Positions 12,201 to 26,300 of a stretch of 64,000 nucleotides of DNA are shown here, piece after piece (position 1 is the stretch's first letter; each line of letters begins with the position of its first letter). The stretch is from positions 15,405,499 to 15,469,498 of the forward strand of contig NC_092565.1 of assembly GCF_037975245.1 (NCBI RefSeq), in the 5' to 3' direction. The notes under the pieces were generated by a model, which saw nothing but the letters and a program-made list of their open reading frames with translations, did not search any database and was not told the DNA's origin. Source of the DNA: Apostichopus japonicus (Eukaryota > Echinodermata > Holothuroidea > Aspidochirotida > Stichopodidae). A program made the translations under genes and the position numbers.

Positions 12201-15200
12201 TACAGGTTCTAATACAGTTCTTCCACAAGGCCTCCAGCAGACCATCAATTACATAGTAGAATTAATATGTGGATAATTGACTTCCCACATTCTGTACTGA
12301 GCCTAGTCTCCAAATCAAACACAACAATTTATCAAAACTTGACTTTTCAAGTTCAAAAGTGTCTTTTATGTTTTAGAAATTACAATGACTAAACACTGTT
12401 AGCATGATACATGTTAAAACCTTTGAAAGGTAAGGAAGACTAAATGCAAACATACTTCTTTGCACTGGATTGATGACAGCTCACAAGTTCAGGCTTTGAC
12501 AAGCTGCCTTACAGATTTTGTGAGGTTAATTTATTTCTACATCAAAACACCATGATAAGACATCACTATCCTCCCACCCCACTATCCTCCCACCCTGCTA
12601 TCCTCCCATGCCGTTATCCTCTCACCCCACTGCCCTCCCACCCACCTGCCCCACCTCACTGTCATCCCACTTCGTTATCCTCCCACCCCGCTATCCTCCC
12701 ATGCCATTATCCTCCCACCCCACTGCCCTCCCACCCACCTGCCCTCCCACCTCACTGTCATCCCACCTTGTTATCCTCCCACCTCGTCATCCTCCCACCC
12801 CGCTATCCTCCCACCCCGCTATCCTCCCACCCCGCTATCCTCCCATGCCATTATCCTCCCACCCCACTGCCCTCCCACCCACCTGCCCTCCCACCTCACT
12901 GTTATCCCACCTCGTTATCCTCCCACCCCTCTATCCTCCCACCCTGCTATCCTCCCACATCACTACCCTCCCACATCACTATCCTCCCATCTTGTTGTCT
13001 GCTCCAACACGACACATTTCCGATCCACATAACTGCAGACACTCATCTCACCCATCCTATCTTTCAGCATTATCATATCAGCATCCATAATCAATCAATT
13101 TAATCTAGCATGATGATTGCTCAGCTAGAAAGTCTTTCCCTCTTTAATGTGTAATAAAGTGTGAAGATGCCAAAGGTATTTTATAGTGGACTTGTGAACA
13201 ATATATGTACTTAGTTTGCTGCATCAATAAGCATGTTTCCCTAAGGTTAAACAACAAAAGTTAAGCAAATGATATAAGTTAAGCAAATGATATGAAGTAG
13301 AACAGCTAACTTGTTGATTTTTCCATAAAAAATCAGCCTAATGTCCAAGACTTTACAGGACAGCCACGAAAAAAAACCTGTTATAAAGAAAGAGAGACTA
13401 TATATATGTCAGATTGGAAGCCCTTGTAACCGAAGCAATACATTTGGCGCATTCCGGCATGACATTTTGAACAAAATTTCACGCCAGTTTTATTTTATTA
13501 TAGGACATGGAGAAATGAACAACATAGTAAATGTGACTCGCGTGACAGCTACTATTAAAAAAAAACAGACAGTTACATATACACAGATTTTGTTTTGTAA
13601 ACATTTTGTTTTTATATGCATGATGAAAGACACTAACTCTTTACTCAATTATAGAGACAATTTTGGAAAAAATCTGAAAACTATGAAAATAATGGGTAAA
13701 TAGAACATGACTGGCAAAGTGGTATTTAAATACTACTTTTTAATGTATTTGTTACGAATTTGGGGTAATGAAATGCAGATATAGAGGACACAAACAATAC
13801 AAAATTATTGTAAGCATCATAGAACAATTAGAAAAAATGTTAATTAGATACTTAAAAGACCCAAAACTCTTGCCTACTAGACAATTTCAACACATGTCGT
13901 GGAATGACATGTTGATTATCGAGATATCCTCATTCAAAAATCCCTTTCGTTCATTTTTAGTGTTTTTTTCAGCTACTTTATTGGGACTAGACTACACAAA
14001 AGATAAAACTAGCCGATAACCCAAAATTGCAACATTTTGTTCATCCTATGAGGGTCTCCTGCTGTTGAAGCATTGGAGTGATAGACCACACACTCGATGA
14101 ATGGACAATGCACAGAACAACAGTGATCTTTATCAAACCTGTTGCTCTATGACAAGACCCACAACTTGATACCCTTCCCCCACTTCTTTAAGATGAAGAG
14201 GCAAGATTCAAGTTCCTCTCCCCACATGTAACTGACAAATGAAATGGATTTGTACCTGAATATTGCAATGAGGAGATTCAACAGTAGAATGTTGGTGAAG
14301 AGCAGATAAAATGAAAGCAAGATGGGTAACAGGAAGTGGGTTGATGGACATGAGCCAGTGGTGGAAGAACAGCTGCCTGTCTCACCTATGTAGAATAGTA
14401 ATGAATAAAAGACATTCAAACTTGCAGCTGCATGGCATGGTGTGACATTGGTCATGTTAATTAAGAACATAAAACAAACATGAGGTGGTTCTTAATTATT
14501 TAATTGATTTATAACCATGGCGACAGCTAACAGATATGCATGAAATAAAATGAGACTTTTAGCACTTCATAAATTGTTAAAATTTTTTACACCTTGAAAG
14601 CTCTTTTTGCTTTTTTACAGAATTTCATGTTCGGACCTGCCTTGATGCTAATTGAACCCCTTCAACCTACTTTTGGTGTATACATTAAAGTAGCCCTGAC
14701 ATGAGTAACAACTTGGACAACTATTATCAGGATCAACATTATGGGCTGCAAACAGCAGCTTATTGTGAACTGGTTGGCAGACGGATGCAGCATTGCTGGT
14801 TTACATGCTCCATTGGCTATGCAATTGACTAAACACACAGTATTTTGTTTGTAATAATCTCGGGCCCTATGATGTCATCCCTCACAGGGACACAACAGCC
14901 AATGATCAGGCATAAACCCCAATTGATGTCCATCTGGTTTTCATGTTAACAGAACTTTGAGATAAACATCTCTGCACAAATTTGGCCTAGTTTGACATTT
15001 GGTCTACATTAACCTTGTCTTTCCAAGTTACATATATTCTTTAGGTGTACCTCTTGTTTCCAAGGTAGGTATATTTGTGTGGACTAACTTGTGTTTCCAA
15101 GTCACTTAAATTATTATTGTTTACAGGAGAGATTCACTTCTGTTTCCAAGATATTTATATTCTAAAGGTTTACCTCTTGTTTCCAAGGTAGAGGTATATT

Positions 15201-18200
15201 ATTGTGGACTAACTTGCATTTCCAAGTTACATATTACTCTTATGGTTTACTTTTGTTTCAAATGTAGAAAATATTTTAATGGGCTACATTGTTTTCCGTA
15301 TTAAAAATGTTGAATAACTTACCAGGTACAAAGACATCGAGGAACAATTCACCATAGATTTGGAAGTAAGGCATGAAGAGGGTATTCTTCAAAGCAGTTA
15401 GATTAAATTCTTGATTTGGGTTCATTAGGGCTTGACATGAGACACCAAAACCAAGCATAATAACAAGCAAAATACTCAAGAAAAGAAACATCTCCTTGAC
15501 CTGTTAAAGAAAGAAATAATACAAACCTCCATCAGTTATTGGTCTGCTTTACACAACTTTATACTCTGTGTAGACTATTTATATGGCAAGTTAGACTGTA
15601 TGTGAATCATTCATACTCATTTATAATATATTTAGACCATTCAAACTGTATTGAAGCCATTCATGCACTCATTTAAAATGTATTTGGACAATTCAGGCAC
15701 ATTGTTTTATATTGTTTTTAAACCCTTCATACTCATTATGCTGTATTTAGATAGTTCATACCCATTTACACTGTATTTAGACCATTCATGTATACTCATT
15801 TAAACTGTATTTAAAACATTCTTACCATAAGTTTAATCATAACCATCTTTGGACCAAGCTCTGGGCTGATGGAAAACGTTCTTAACAAGCGAACGTAAAC
15901 GAAAAATCCGTTGACAGCGTAGAGGGGAAGAGCAAAATCATCGGTTAGTTTGAACCAGTGACAGACAAATGCAGACGTTCCGATAAGTATTATTAAGCAA
16001 TCCACCAGATTCCATTCACTTGATGCCCATCTCTTGGCCTTGTGAGAAACTGATTCAAGGTCTCCAGCAAATAATGCCTAGAAGAAAATACAAAAAGATG
16101 GTCCAGAAAATGACTGTATTTTTGAAGAGCATCTATGATCCTGGTAGGTAATGACTTTGTGGCATTTTATTAACATAAGGATTAAAGTCTGTGACATGTT
16201 GTGGATTCAAGTTTTTACTGACAGCATCTTACACAAAGTTATATGATTCCTAAAAACAGTGAAGAGATGGAGAGAGTGACCAAATTGAACAGGAAAAGTA
16301 ATGAAATCAGGAGGAGAAGATGGAACTGGCTAGGACATGTGCTGTGAAAAGACAGGACAGACAACAATTACATAGCCCTGGGATGGACCCAGGAGGTTCA
16401 AGAGCAAGTGGAAGGCCTAAAACAACATGGCGGAGGAAAGTAGAGAAAGAGAGGAGGATGACAGGTTGGAATAGTTGGACCAGGACAGCAGCAGCGAACA
16501 GTAAGAAGTCGAGGGAAGACTTCTCGGCCTTGTGTGCGCACAGAGAGTGTTAAAGTTAAATTAAAAACAGTTCCCATGTTGAAAGAAGAGAAAGAACAAG
16601 AAATGTGTGTTACTATACCTCTTGTACTTCTTGAATAGCATAAGCACAAAGCCAGCCAAAGAGGATTATCTCTAGAGTAGAAGGTATGTCCTCCAGAGCA
16701 AACATCACCATGTATGTATGCAGCAGTATAAACAGCAGATACATCAACTGTAGGAGAAGAAGAAAAGTAACAGATGATTCAATATCTTTAAATTAGTAGC
16801 TAATTCTAAAAAATACACAATCTGTGTGTTAAGGTTACAACAAGGAAATCAAGGGTGTGAGCTAGGTCCCTTGAAAGAAAGATAGACAGAAAATAATATA
16901 TTTACCTTGCCCATCCAAGGTAACCTCATAGATACTTGAAATGGAAAGTAAGTGTCCAAGATCAAGACAACAAAAAGGTACATTCTGCACTTTAGCTTCA
17001 CAGCATGGTACCTTGTGAGTACATGGGAATAAATATCATACCTATGCCACCAGAGTAAATGGTACTGATTTGTCTAGCTCACCGATATACCCGACCCTTC
17101 CGAAACGTTTATCGGGGACTTACCGCATTCATCCAAAACTTGGTAACTGGTGCAGTGTAAAAATAATAGAATTTGAGCCACCAATTCCTCTTCTGTTTTC
17201 TGGTACTGAAACTGCCATAGTCTGAACGATACTGCATCCAGAGTATAGTGAAAGGTAAAATGATTCCCAGTAGAACTTGAAGTGTGCTGTTTCTAAGGGC
17301 ACCATTCCAGATTCGAAGGAGGAGACCCTGACAGCATGTATGAGCAATGAAGGCCTGCATCATGTAAACAGAAGGTAGTGACGTGGAAACCAATTTAATA
17401 TCAATCTCAAAATGCAATGTATCGGTTGCTTTTCTCATTGTGAACATTTATAACAAACCAGGCACAAACTAATGAACCCTGACAGCAAGAGAAACATTCA
17501 ATGTTTAGAAAAATAATCTGTGAAAACAGAAGGACTTATACCAAAGACAAAGTATATTTGATATTGCACCAACAGCCCTGACCATATGCACATACATAGG
17601 TAGAAATGTATGTAGGAGTATGATAATAAGGCAGAGACTGTAAAAAAATATTGAGATATTACACCAACACCCTTTACCACAGGCACACTGTAGTAGGATG
17701 TATTAAAAGGAAGTATGCTAATTAAACAGAGACTGTTTAAACAAGTCACATTTCTGCTTTTAAAGAACTTTGAATTTGGACTTAAAGAATACTAGTACTC
17801 TTAATTGGGCTCACAAAGGAAAGTTATAGAATTAGAAGGATATTATATTGATTTAAGCTTTTGTACATTCTTTTTTTTAAACTATTTTACTATTTAATTA
17901 TTTCTGAATTTGTTTTGGACTACATGCGTTTAGGGCTTTTTTATTATTGTATAGTACGGTGTTTTTTACATTGCTGTTGGCTTTTACATTTTATGCCTTA
18001 TTGGTTCTATTTATTTAATATTTAGGTTTTTGTTACTATTTGTTTTTAGGTTTTACATTTGTAAAGCGCTTTGAGAAGCTTTGCTGATTATGCGCTATAT
18101 AAATATTACTTATTATTATTATTATTAATGTTTAATGTTATTAATGTTATTAATTATTGTTATTAATGTTATTAATTATTGTTTTTTATTATTGTGTATT

Positions 18201-20316
18201 GTGTATTAATTGTGTATTAATTGTGTATTAATTAATGATATTAATGTTAACAGAGTGACAGTACCTGATTTCCTGTTTCTGCTGCCATGGTGATGGAGTT
18301 CTTGCCTCCCCAGCAGGAGTAAGGTCTGTCGACAAGCATCTGAGCGAGGTCCTCATTTGTATCGTGACACTCCTCCATGACATCAATGGCCAGCTGCTCA
18401 AACTTCCTGGGAAAATATAAAATGTAAATGTCCAAGAGCAAGTATCATTATACTGTTACAAAATACATATGGTCAGTCGAACCTTCTGCATGGAACATAA
18501 AAATCATCAATAAAATAGAAGTTTTATACATTATGAACTTCAGTTGCATTCGTCGCACCAAACTGATCAAGTATTATTCACACTTTGCAAACTCTTTGAC
18601 TTTAGAACAATTGAGAGGACAGGACATGGTAGAACATTTGAGATGAAAAGACATGATTGGACACAACTGAGATGCTAGGATGTCATGGGTCAATTGGGAT
18701 GATAAGAAATAATAAGACTTTTGACATGAAAGGACAATTGAGACGATAGGACAGTTGAGGTGATAGGACAATACAGGTAATAGGATATGAAAGCAAAGTT
18801 GAGATGATAGGATATCATTGGACAATGAGATGATAGGACAAAAGAGATGAGATATAAGGACATGATAGGACAACTGAAGTGATGATAGGATAATTAGGAT
18901 ATAAGGACATGATAGGACAATTGAGGTGATGATAGGATAATTGAGATATTAGGACATGATAGGACAACTGAGATGATACTACAATTGCCTCATTACATCA
19001 GATTATATGGTATCATAGGACACTTGTCTCATGGCATCATAGGACAATTGAGATGATAGGACATGTGTCTTAAGACATGGCAGGACCTGTTAGGACAATT
19101 GTCTTCTGATACAAGAACAGGACATATAGGAAAATGGTATTATTCATACTGTGAGTAATTTCTGCTTAGTCAGCAATGTTTAATATAGAGACATTTAGAG
19201 AGATAAAGACATTTCAGGTTCACACGGTTGCCCTTACAGAATACAAACTAACCTGGCGCCTTCTTCAAACTGTGCTTCATTATCGTGATGCTTGTAAAGT
19301 CTAGCCATTTGAGTGAGCATAGCACTAGCTGCAACAGCTGAACTGACAGCATCCTCGGACTCCTTCCAGAAGAACTCAGCCATCTCCAGTCTAGGGTAAA
19401 ACAAAAATGGGTAATACAATGTAAGGAAGGGTCATACAAAGTAAGGAACCCCTCAATAATCACTGAGGGTTTGCTCATGGCTTTGATTCTATATTATAAC
19501 CATAGAGCTTGAAGAACTTGATCAGCTCAAAATGTCATATTTACAGTCGATGTCTTTTCACTGGTCCTACCTGAATGGAGACACAAACCCAACCTTAACC
19601 CTTCCAACCAGCTAAGACAAATCTTGCTCCATTTAGGAGATATCCCAACTTAAAAGGTGAGTCTGAGGGGTTGTCATTTCATAAAGTCTGTGATTTCATA
19701 CTGTCACTAGGATCTCAAACATTTTAAATGATCTTTGCTTTAATTTTGACATGTTCAATGTAGACTGTTAACAGTGTCGACACTGACACCAATCTTATGG
19801 TTAGGTTATGTGAAGAGTTTTCATGTATCAGATATAAATATCATAAAGCAATCATTCTAATAAATAAAACCAATTATACAAAATCGAAGCATGTGAGGCT
19901 AAATGCTATAATATTTAGACTTGATCAAGTCTTCAGCCCTTATTGTGTGAAGGAACATTAAATCTGTAGTATCTCCCAAATAGAATAAGATTTTATATTT
20001 AAGCTGTTTGGGGAAGTTGTCCATACCAACTATCTTCATGACACAGACCATATATGATGGTTGGGCTTGTGTCTCCTTTTAGACTGAATCTGCAATCATC
20101 TCAGTAAATTCAGGAATAGAAGTAAATGGTTGACTGACGTAATGAAGATACTAGTTAACATTTCACCTGCATTCTGTATGGTATGAGGCATTCAATCAAT
20201 ATTGCCCATACATATGTGAATAGAAAAATATACTTCTATACTATATTTTACTAATATATACTATATTATATAATAATACATAATATGTGATACTATAATG
20301 TATATATATATGTATG

Positions 20317-20395
<79 letters not shown>

Positions 20396-23300
20396 CTACA
20401 TAATACTCTACTATATGCAAAGATGTCTTGTATTACTCTATCAGTTCATATCCAGTAATACATTGCTTGACATACTTTTCATTCAGAACTGCCCATATGA
20501 ATAATTCCCTGAATGGCTGGTCAAAGTGCATTCCTGGATTTGCCAGTTTGGCAATTGTGAGGGCGTTTGGTCCTGTTGTAGTAAGAAGCCCAAACTGACT
20601 GTCGTCTGTTTGAAGGTATTCCTCCTGAGCTGAATGGACAATTCCTGTACCTGCAAAGTACATAGAGTACAAAGTACATAGAGACGTTGACAATGGTTTT
20701 ACAGGGATTTAGAAAGATCTATGCTAATAACTTCCTACTCAATGTAACAGCAAAAAAATGTTCTAAATCTGAAGGGTGACAGCAAATGTAAGACTTAAAC
20801 ATATACTACTCTACTGGGCTTTGCTCTTTACATACACAAACAGTGTGAGTTTTCACAAAATTTAGAAGTCAGGGCTCAGACATGAAATGGGGAAATCAGT
20901 GTGAAAGCAAAAGAATGAAGAACCGATGGTGTTGACCATGGTGTTGGTGATGACCATGGTGTTGATGGTGAACCGATGGTGTTGACCTCCCAAGGTAAAC
21001 TTATGTTGACTTATTCTCATTAGAGTTTATTATGATTGGGAGAGTTGACTACACATATTGCTTAGGTTTATATTATTAATCTATATTATTAATCTATTTT
21101 TCTGATAACTCCTAACCTGCCAAACATGACGACGTCATGATGAGGGTGATACACGCTTTAAGTCTCCGGTCATATTTGTACAGCTGTACATCATGGGCGC
21201 CAATGAGTGCGTGAACAATCCTTGCAATATCACTCAAGTAGATACGGTCATTGGGCTGAGGATGAAATCAAAAATAACATTATGTAACCACATGGTCTAG
21301 ATATTAGGAAAGCATTCCAGTTAAAAATGAAGCCAGATTTCAGATTCAAACGGCATGTAATACTAGACAACTCTTTTTGCCAGCACAACAATTAGTATTA
21401 TACCTTTTTCATGGATTTTTCTTTAAGTAATTTGTGAACGTTTCTGTTTGAAGATGCAAACACTGTTATGGAGCAAGTTGCTCACTGTGCAAAGTAGATT
21501 TCAAGTAATAGTACTTGTAAATGGTGCGAGAGCAGTCAAGGACACCAGTGATGCATTTATATAAGTGAAGTTTTCATCTACTTTGTATGGAGAAATCAAC
21601 ACTTTAGATGTTCCAAACAAACTCCATTCAGTACACCTAAACAGACATGCACAATAAAAAAATGACTGCATTTGTCCTTTTTGTCCTCACATTTTGTCCT
21701 CACCTTTCTGTCTGATAGTCTACCAGAAAAAGTCCTTAGAAAGCTGTTTCTAGAAGCATGGTTATAGAGTCCTCTCAAAGTTGCCACTGTGAGATATTCT
21801 TTCATGATAACTCCGTGTTCCAGAAACAAGCTCAAAAAATCCACCTGATTCTTGATGCAAGCTGTAGTAATGCACGAATACAGGGAACTCCACTGAAAAC
21901 AAGAAGAAAAACAAGTACTCAGATGGAGAATGAAATGTTTCCCGAAAGGTGATGAGGTTGGTATTGAGGAACTGAATAACATCCATAAACCCACAGTGTG
22001 TGACCTGATTAATTCACTTTGGCTTCGAGTACAATGTTTCTGCATGCTGCGTGTTGGACTAATCTACACCATAATAGTAATTACCGACTTTGCAATCCGC
22101 GTTGTAGTCATTACCAACTTTGTAATCCACTGACCCTCCCCCCCTCAAAATTTTGCAAGTTCTATAAGAGTGACTCCAGAGTTTTCCCTTTTAGGAAACC
22201 AAAAAGATGGAAAAGAGAACAGCGGTTGGTGCAATAATCAAAAGAGAGCCAAGAAAGGTACACCTATTGTCAGAGGTATTCTCACACTATTCTTATATCT
22301 TAATCTTATTTCCTTAGGTAAGTACAGTCTTCTATCACCAATGATCTTATTACCTTAGGTAAGTACAGTCTACTATCACCAATAATCTGATTACTTTAGG
22401 TTAGTACAGTCTACTATCACCAATAATCTGATTACCTTAGACCTGTAGGTACAGTCTACTATCACCAATAATCTGATTACCTTAGGTAAGTGCAGTCTAC
22501 TATTACCAATAATCTTACTACCTTAGGTAAGTACAGTCCACTATCACCAATAATCTTATTACCTTAAGTAAGTGACACCAAATGCTTACCTCCCAGGCCA
22601 CAGTGTCATTTAGAATTTTGCTTTTCGCTATGTCAGCTCGCTGCCAGGAGAGAGCTAAAGACATCTGTTCAAGTGGGCTAGTAGCTTCAGCTTTACAAGT
22701 AAAATTTGCAAAGAGGAACACAAACAAATATATCAGAAACAAAATGAATTATACATATATGAATGCAACACACCAGAACACTAATACAATAAAAAAATGA
22801 AAATTTTTATACATACATCATCTGGTAATGATATTGGTAATTCACCACTGAAGTTACATTTGAAGTTACCATTGAAGGTACCATTGAAGGTACCATTGAA
22901 GTAACCATTGGATTTACCATTGATAACACTTTTAAAGTGGCTGAGAAAACTAGTTTCAGACGGTTGCAGAAATTAATTTGCAAAGGTCTATCTAGCACTA
23001 TGAGTACTGAAGATAAAGCATTATGCAGTATCTAGCACTATGGGTAATGAACAGATAGCACTATGCAGCATCTAGCACTATGAGTACTGAAGGTCTACCA
23101 CTAATGATAAATCAGAATATCGTTTCTCAAACTCCAGATTTTCAAATGAGCCATGTATTGTATGGTAAATACCTGTACATTGTGACATCACTATTATATA
23201 ACATACTGCTATGTCCGGATTCACTGAGGACATAACTATAACCTTTGCCTGCATAGGTTAATAATATTTGCCTTTATATAACTATCACCTTTGACCTAAT

Positions 23301-26300
23301 ATTATACCTTTGACAATTTCAAGCATCTCTTGATGTTGAGGAATGAAGGACTGTCAGCAGGCGTGTAGCGAGAAATTTGCCAAGGGACGGGTGAAGCCTG
23401 TAGGTAAACTATCTAAGCGTAGCGGCACCATGGGTTGGCGCGAATCGTACCCAAAAATTTGGCCGAAAATGCCTCCCAGATCACTGAAAATGGCACTTCC
23501 CAGGCCTTGTAAGTTGCATCTAAGCATTTTCTATTTTGAAATTACTAGCGATATCATAAAAAGATATGCTCAAGGGGGGGGGGGGGTCGGTCGCACAAAC
23601 AGTGCTGATGATGGAAGGACAAACACTCGTTAAGACCTTCCAGATGTGATCAGAGATGTGACGTTACCTTTCAAGAGAGCTAAGAGGATAGCATGGTCCA
23701 GGTCATCATCACTGTCACCAGTCATGTCAAAAACAGTCACCTGAAAAAAATAGAAATATCAACCCAATCCATGACTGAATGACATATAAGAACATTCCAA
23801 CATTGGCAACAATGTAATATGAACAAGGAAGAATAAAACATATTCAACACTGATAAATGGGTGTAACATTCATTCTTACCATTCCATTCCCTAACTGTAC
23901 AATTGTTTTGTTTGACAGTGTATCACAATACATACTTGTCAATGTTTTAGATGGTATAATAAGAGCAACTGTGAACAGAAAAACACACCATACAGTTGCA
24001 AATTCAGTTCAAATGACTACTTTGAAGGAATAAGTATGTATAAAAGTATTAATTAGTGAGTAGAAATAAGGATCCCCACTTATTTATAAGCTGAAAAGAC
24101 CTAGCATTAACAGCAACAAACATCAACACATGAATGGTTACAATTCAAGACCTATTTAACTATGAATATTAAAACCAGAAGACCTGAAGGATGATCTGTG
24201 ATTCCTTGCCATATAAAATGATCAAACTTACAAGCCAATTAATTATGTAACATAATGAGAGTGTACCCTATGAGTATATATGCCTATGATGACTGGTGCT
24301 CCATATGGGACATCACAAGGATGGGGACTGTCTGAGATATCACCATTATTAAAACTATTACACAAAATTAAAAATCTTACCAGCTTCTCTTCCTGAATGC
24401 AGGCGGCAACCATTGTAATAACATCCTCCATTTTCTTACTGTTTTTGACGTAACCATGGGAACCGAATGCATGGGATATTCTATCAGTGAGAATATTTAG
24501 ATGTAGCCTGGACAAACACCTTTCAGTTCTGATGAGAAAGGTTAAAGTTAACACTGTAAAATCAGAAAGGAAGCAGTTAACAAAAATTCAAATTCATGTT
24601 AAAACTAATAGTGATAGAACTGATTAACGACTTTAATATGTCAAAGTAGTATACAAACTACCTTTCAGTTTATTTACATGACATACTGAATCATCATATC
24701 ATTATTATATTGTAACTTTCTATTCATAAAGTTTTAACAGAACCCAGACAGCGGCAGCTGAGAGAAACTTGAAGGACACTAGTATTTCATGATACAATTT
24801 CTTACTATGGAAATGTAGGATAAAATATCATTGAGAATAACTGGTTTATGAATGTCATTTGATAGTATCTGGCAACATTTTGGTACAACACCACACTCAA
24901 AAATGGCAAACGGCTAACACTGCCCAAAGATTGATATATAATGAGTTTGAAAAAAAAAAACTTTTGATCTCAGCTACGTACTAAAAGCTAAGACATTCAT
25001 TCTGACCTCATGAGGGGGAATTAGCTATCAATATATATATTTATCTTCTCTCTTTCCCTATTTTGAAATTTGTTAATAACTTTGCACACATTGTCTCTGC
25101 TAACCACCACCAAAAGTATAACATTTTTTATATCAATACTTGAAGTGGGGTGACATATATCTCAAATCTGATCTGTCTGAGAAATATCTGAAGAGAAAAA
25201 GTCTTTACATTATAAACTGAAAAGACCTAGCATTAACAGCAATAAACATCAATACACAAATGGCTACTACTGAAGACCTATTTAAGGATGAATATTGAGA
25301 CAAGATGGCCTGAAGGATTTGTGATTCCTTGTTATATAAAATGATCAATATTCCACTGATCTGACTGATGTAGAGCAAGTGAGTTAAATATGTCCTCACT
25401 TCAAACGCAAGAGTTCTTTCTGATGCTCAATATGGAAGACAACAAGGGAGTAAAGATCCCACCTTTACAGGATTTTCAAATGCACAGATATAACCACATA
25501 TCTAGACAAGGATTTGAAGGTGCAAAAAATGACATTGACACGAAACAACTTAGTAAATAGATAGCAACTAAATAACTAGATTGCAAAAATGAGGGATCAC
25601 CTATCATTTAACTATAATATTTTGTCATATAGACAATAGATCCAAGACTTCTGATGGTGTGGACTACCAGGGTATACTGATCCCCAGGTACTTCTTATTC
25701 AGCTAATCTGAGAAGGCTAGCCTTCTCAGATTAGCTGAATAAGATCCAAGACTTCTGATGGTGTGGACTACCAGGGTATACTTCTTATTCAGCTAATCTG
25801 AGAAGGCTAGCATTTGTACAGAATATTAATTTTCGGTTCTGTTGATTTATGCCCTTTGTACTACGAGCTTACCCGATGTTCTTAGCATGCTTGTGAGCAA
25901 ATGCTATGATATCAGCAGCACGTCCAGTTCCCTCGCAAATTACGATTGGTATTCTGTGTTGTATGGCATTCTTGGCAGCTACTATCACATCTATACCACC
26001 TTCTAATGCTAAGAGTACAACTGGTACACCGAGGCCACATTCTTTAAAAAACAATATATATATTATTTGAATACCACAAACAGATTAAGGATTAGCTATA
26101 AACAGATTAAGGATTATCCATACACAGATTCGATACTTGCACAGTAAGTGGAGCGTATACCAGAAATGGATTTAAATCATAGGCAGGCTATGAAGAATGC
26201 AGCCAGAAATATAGATAAATTGTCCATACATAAAAATCAGCAAACAGCATGCAAGTTACATCAAGAACAATAAGCATGATGAAGATAATTCAGTTACATG

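Larger units (their letters stand above)
9132..14255 (-). other. TRPM intron 21 (5.1 kb)
   Basis: The largest TRPM intron. It holds a TA run (about 10429-10446), a degenerate repeat (11240-11800) and a C-rich minisatellite (12565-12995), listed separately. The rest is AT-rich without recognisable coding content; frames at 13341-13703 and 13768-14019 have no recognisable domain. Confidence 0.7.

Noticed and set aside
12552-13103. Proline/serine/histidine-rich open frames of 183 and 160 codons
   Set aside because: Two overlapping frames are both open because the 16-bp C-rich minisatellite lacks stops; inside a TRPM intron and on the opposite strand.
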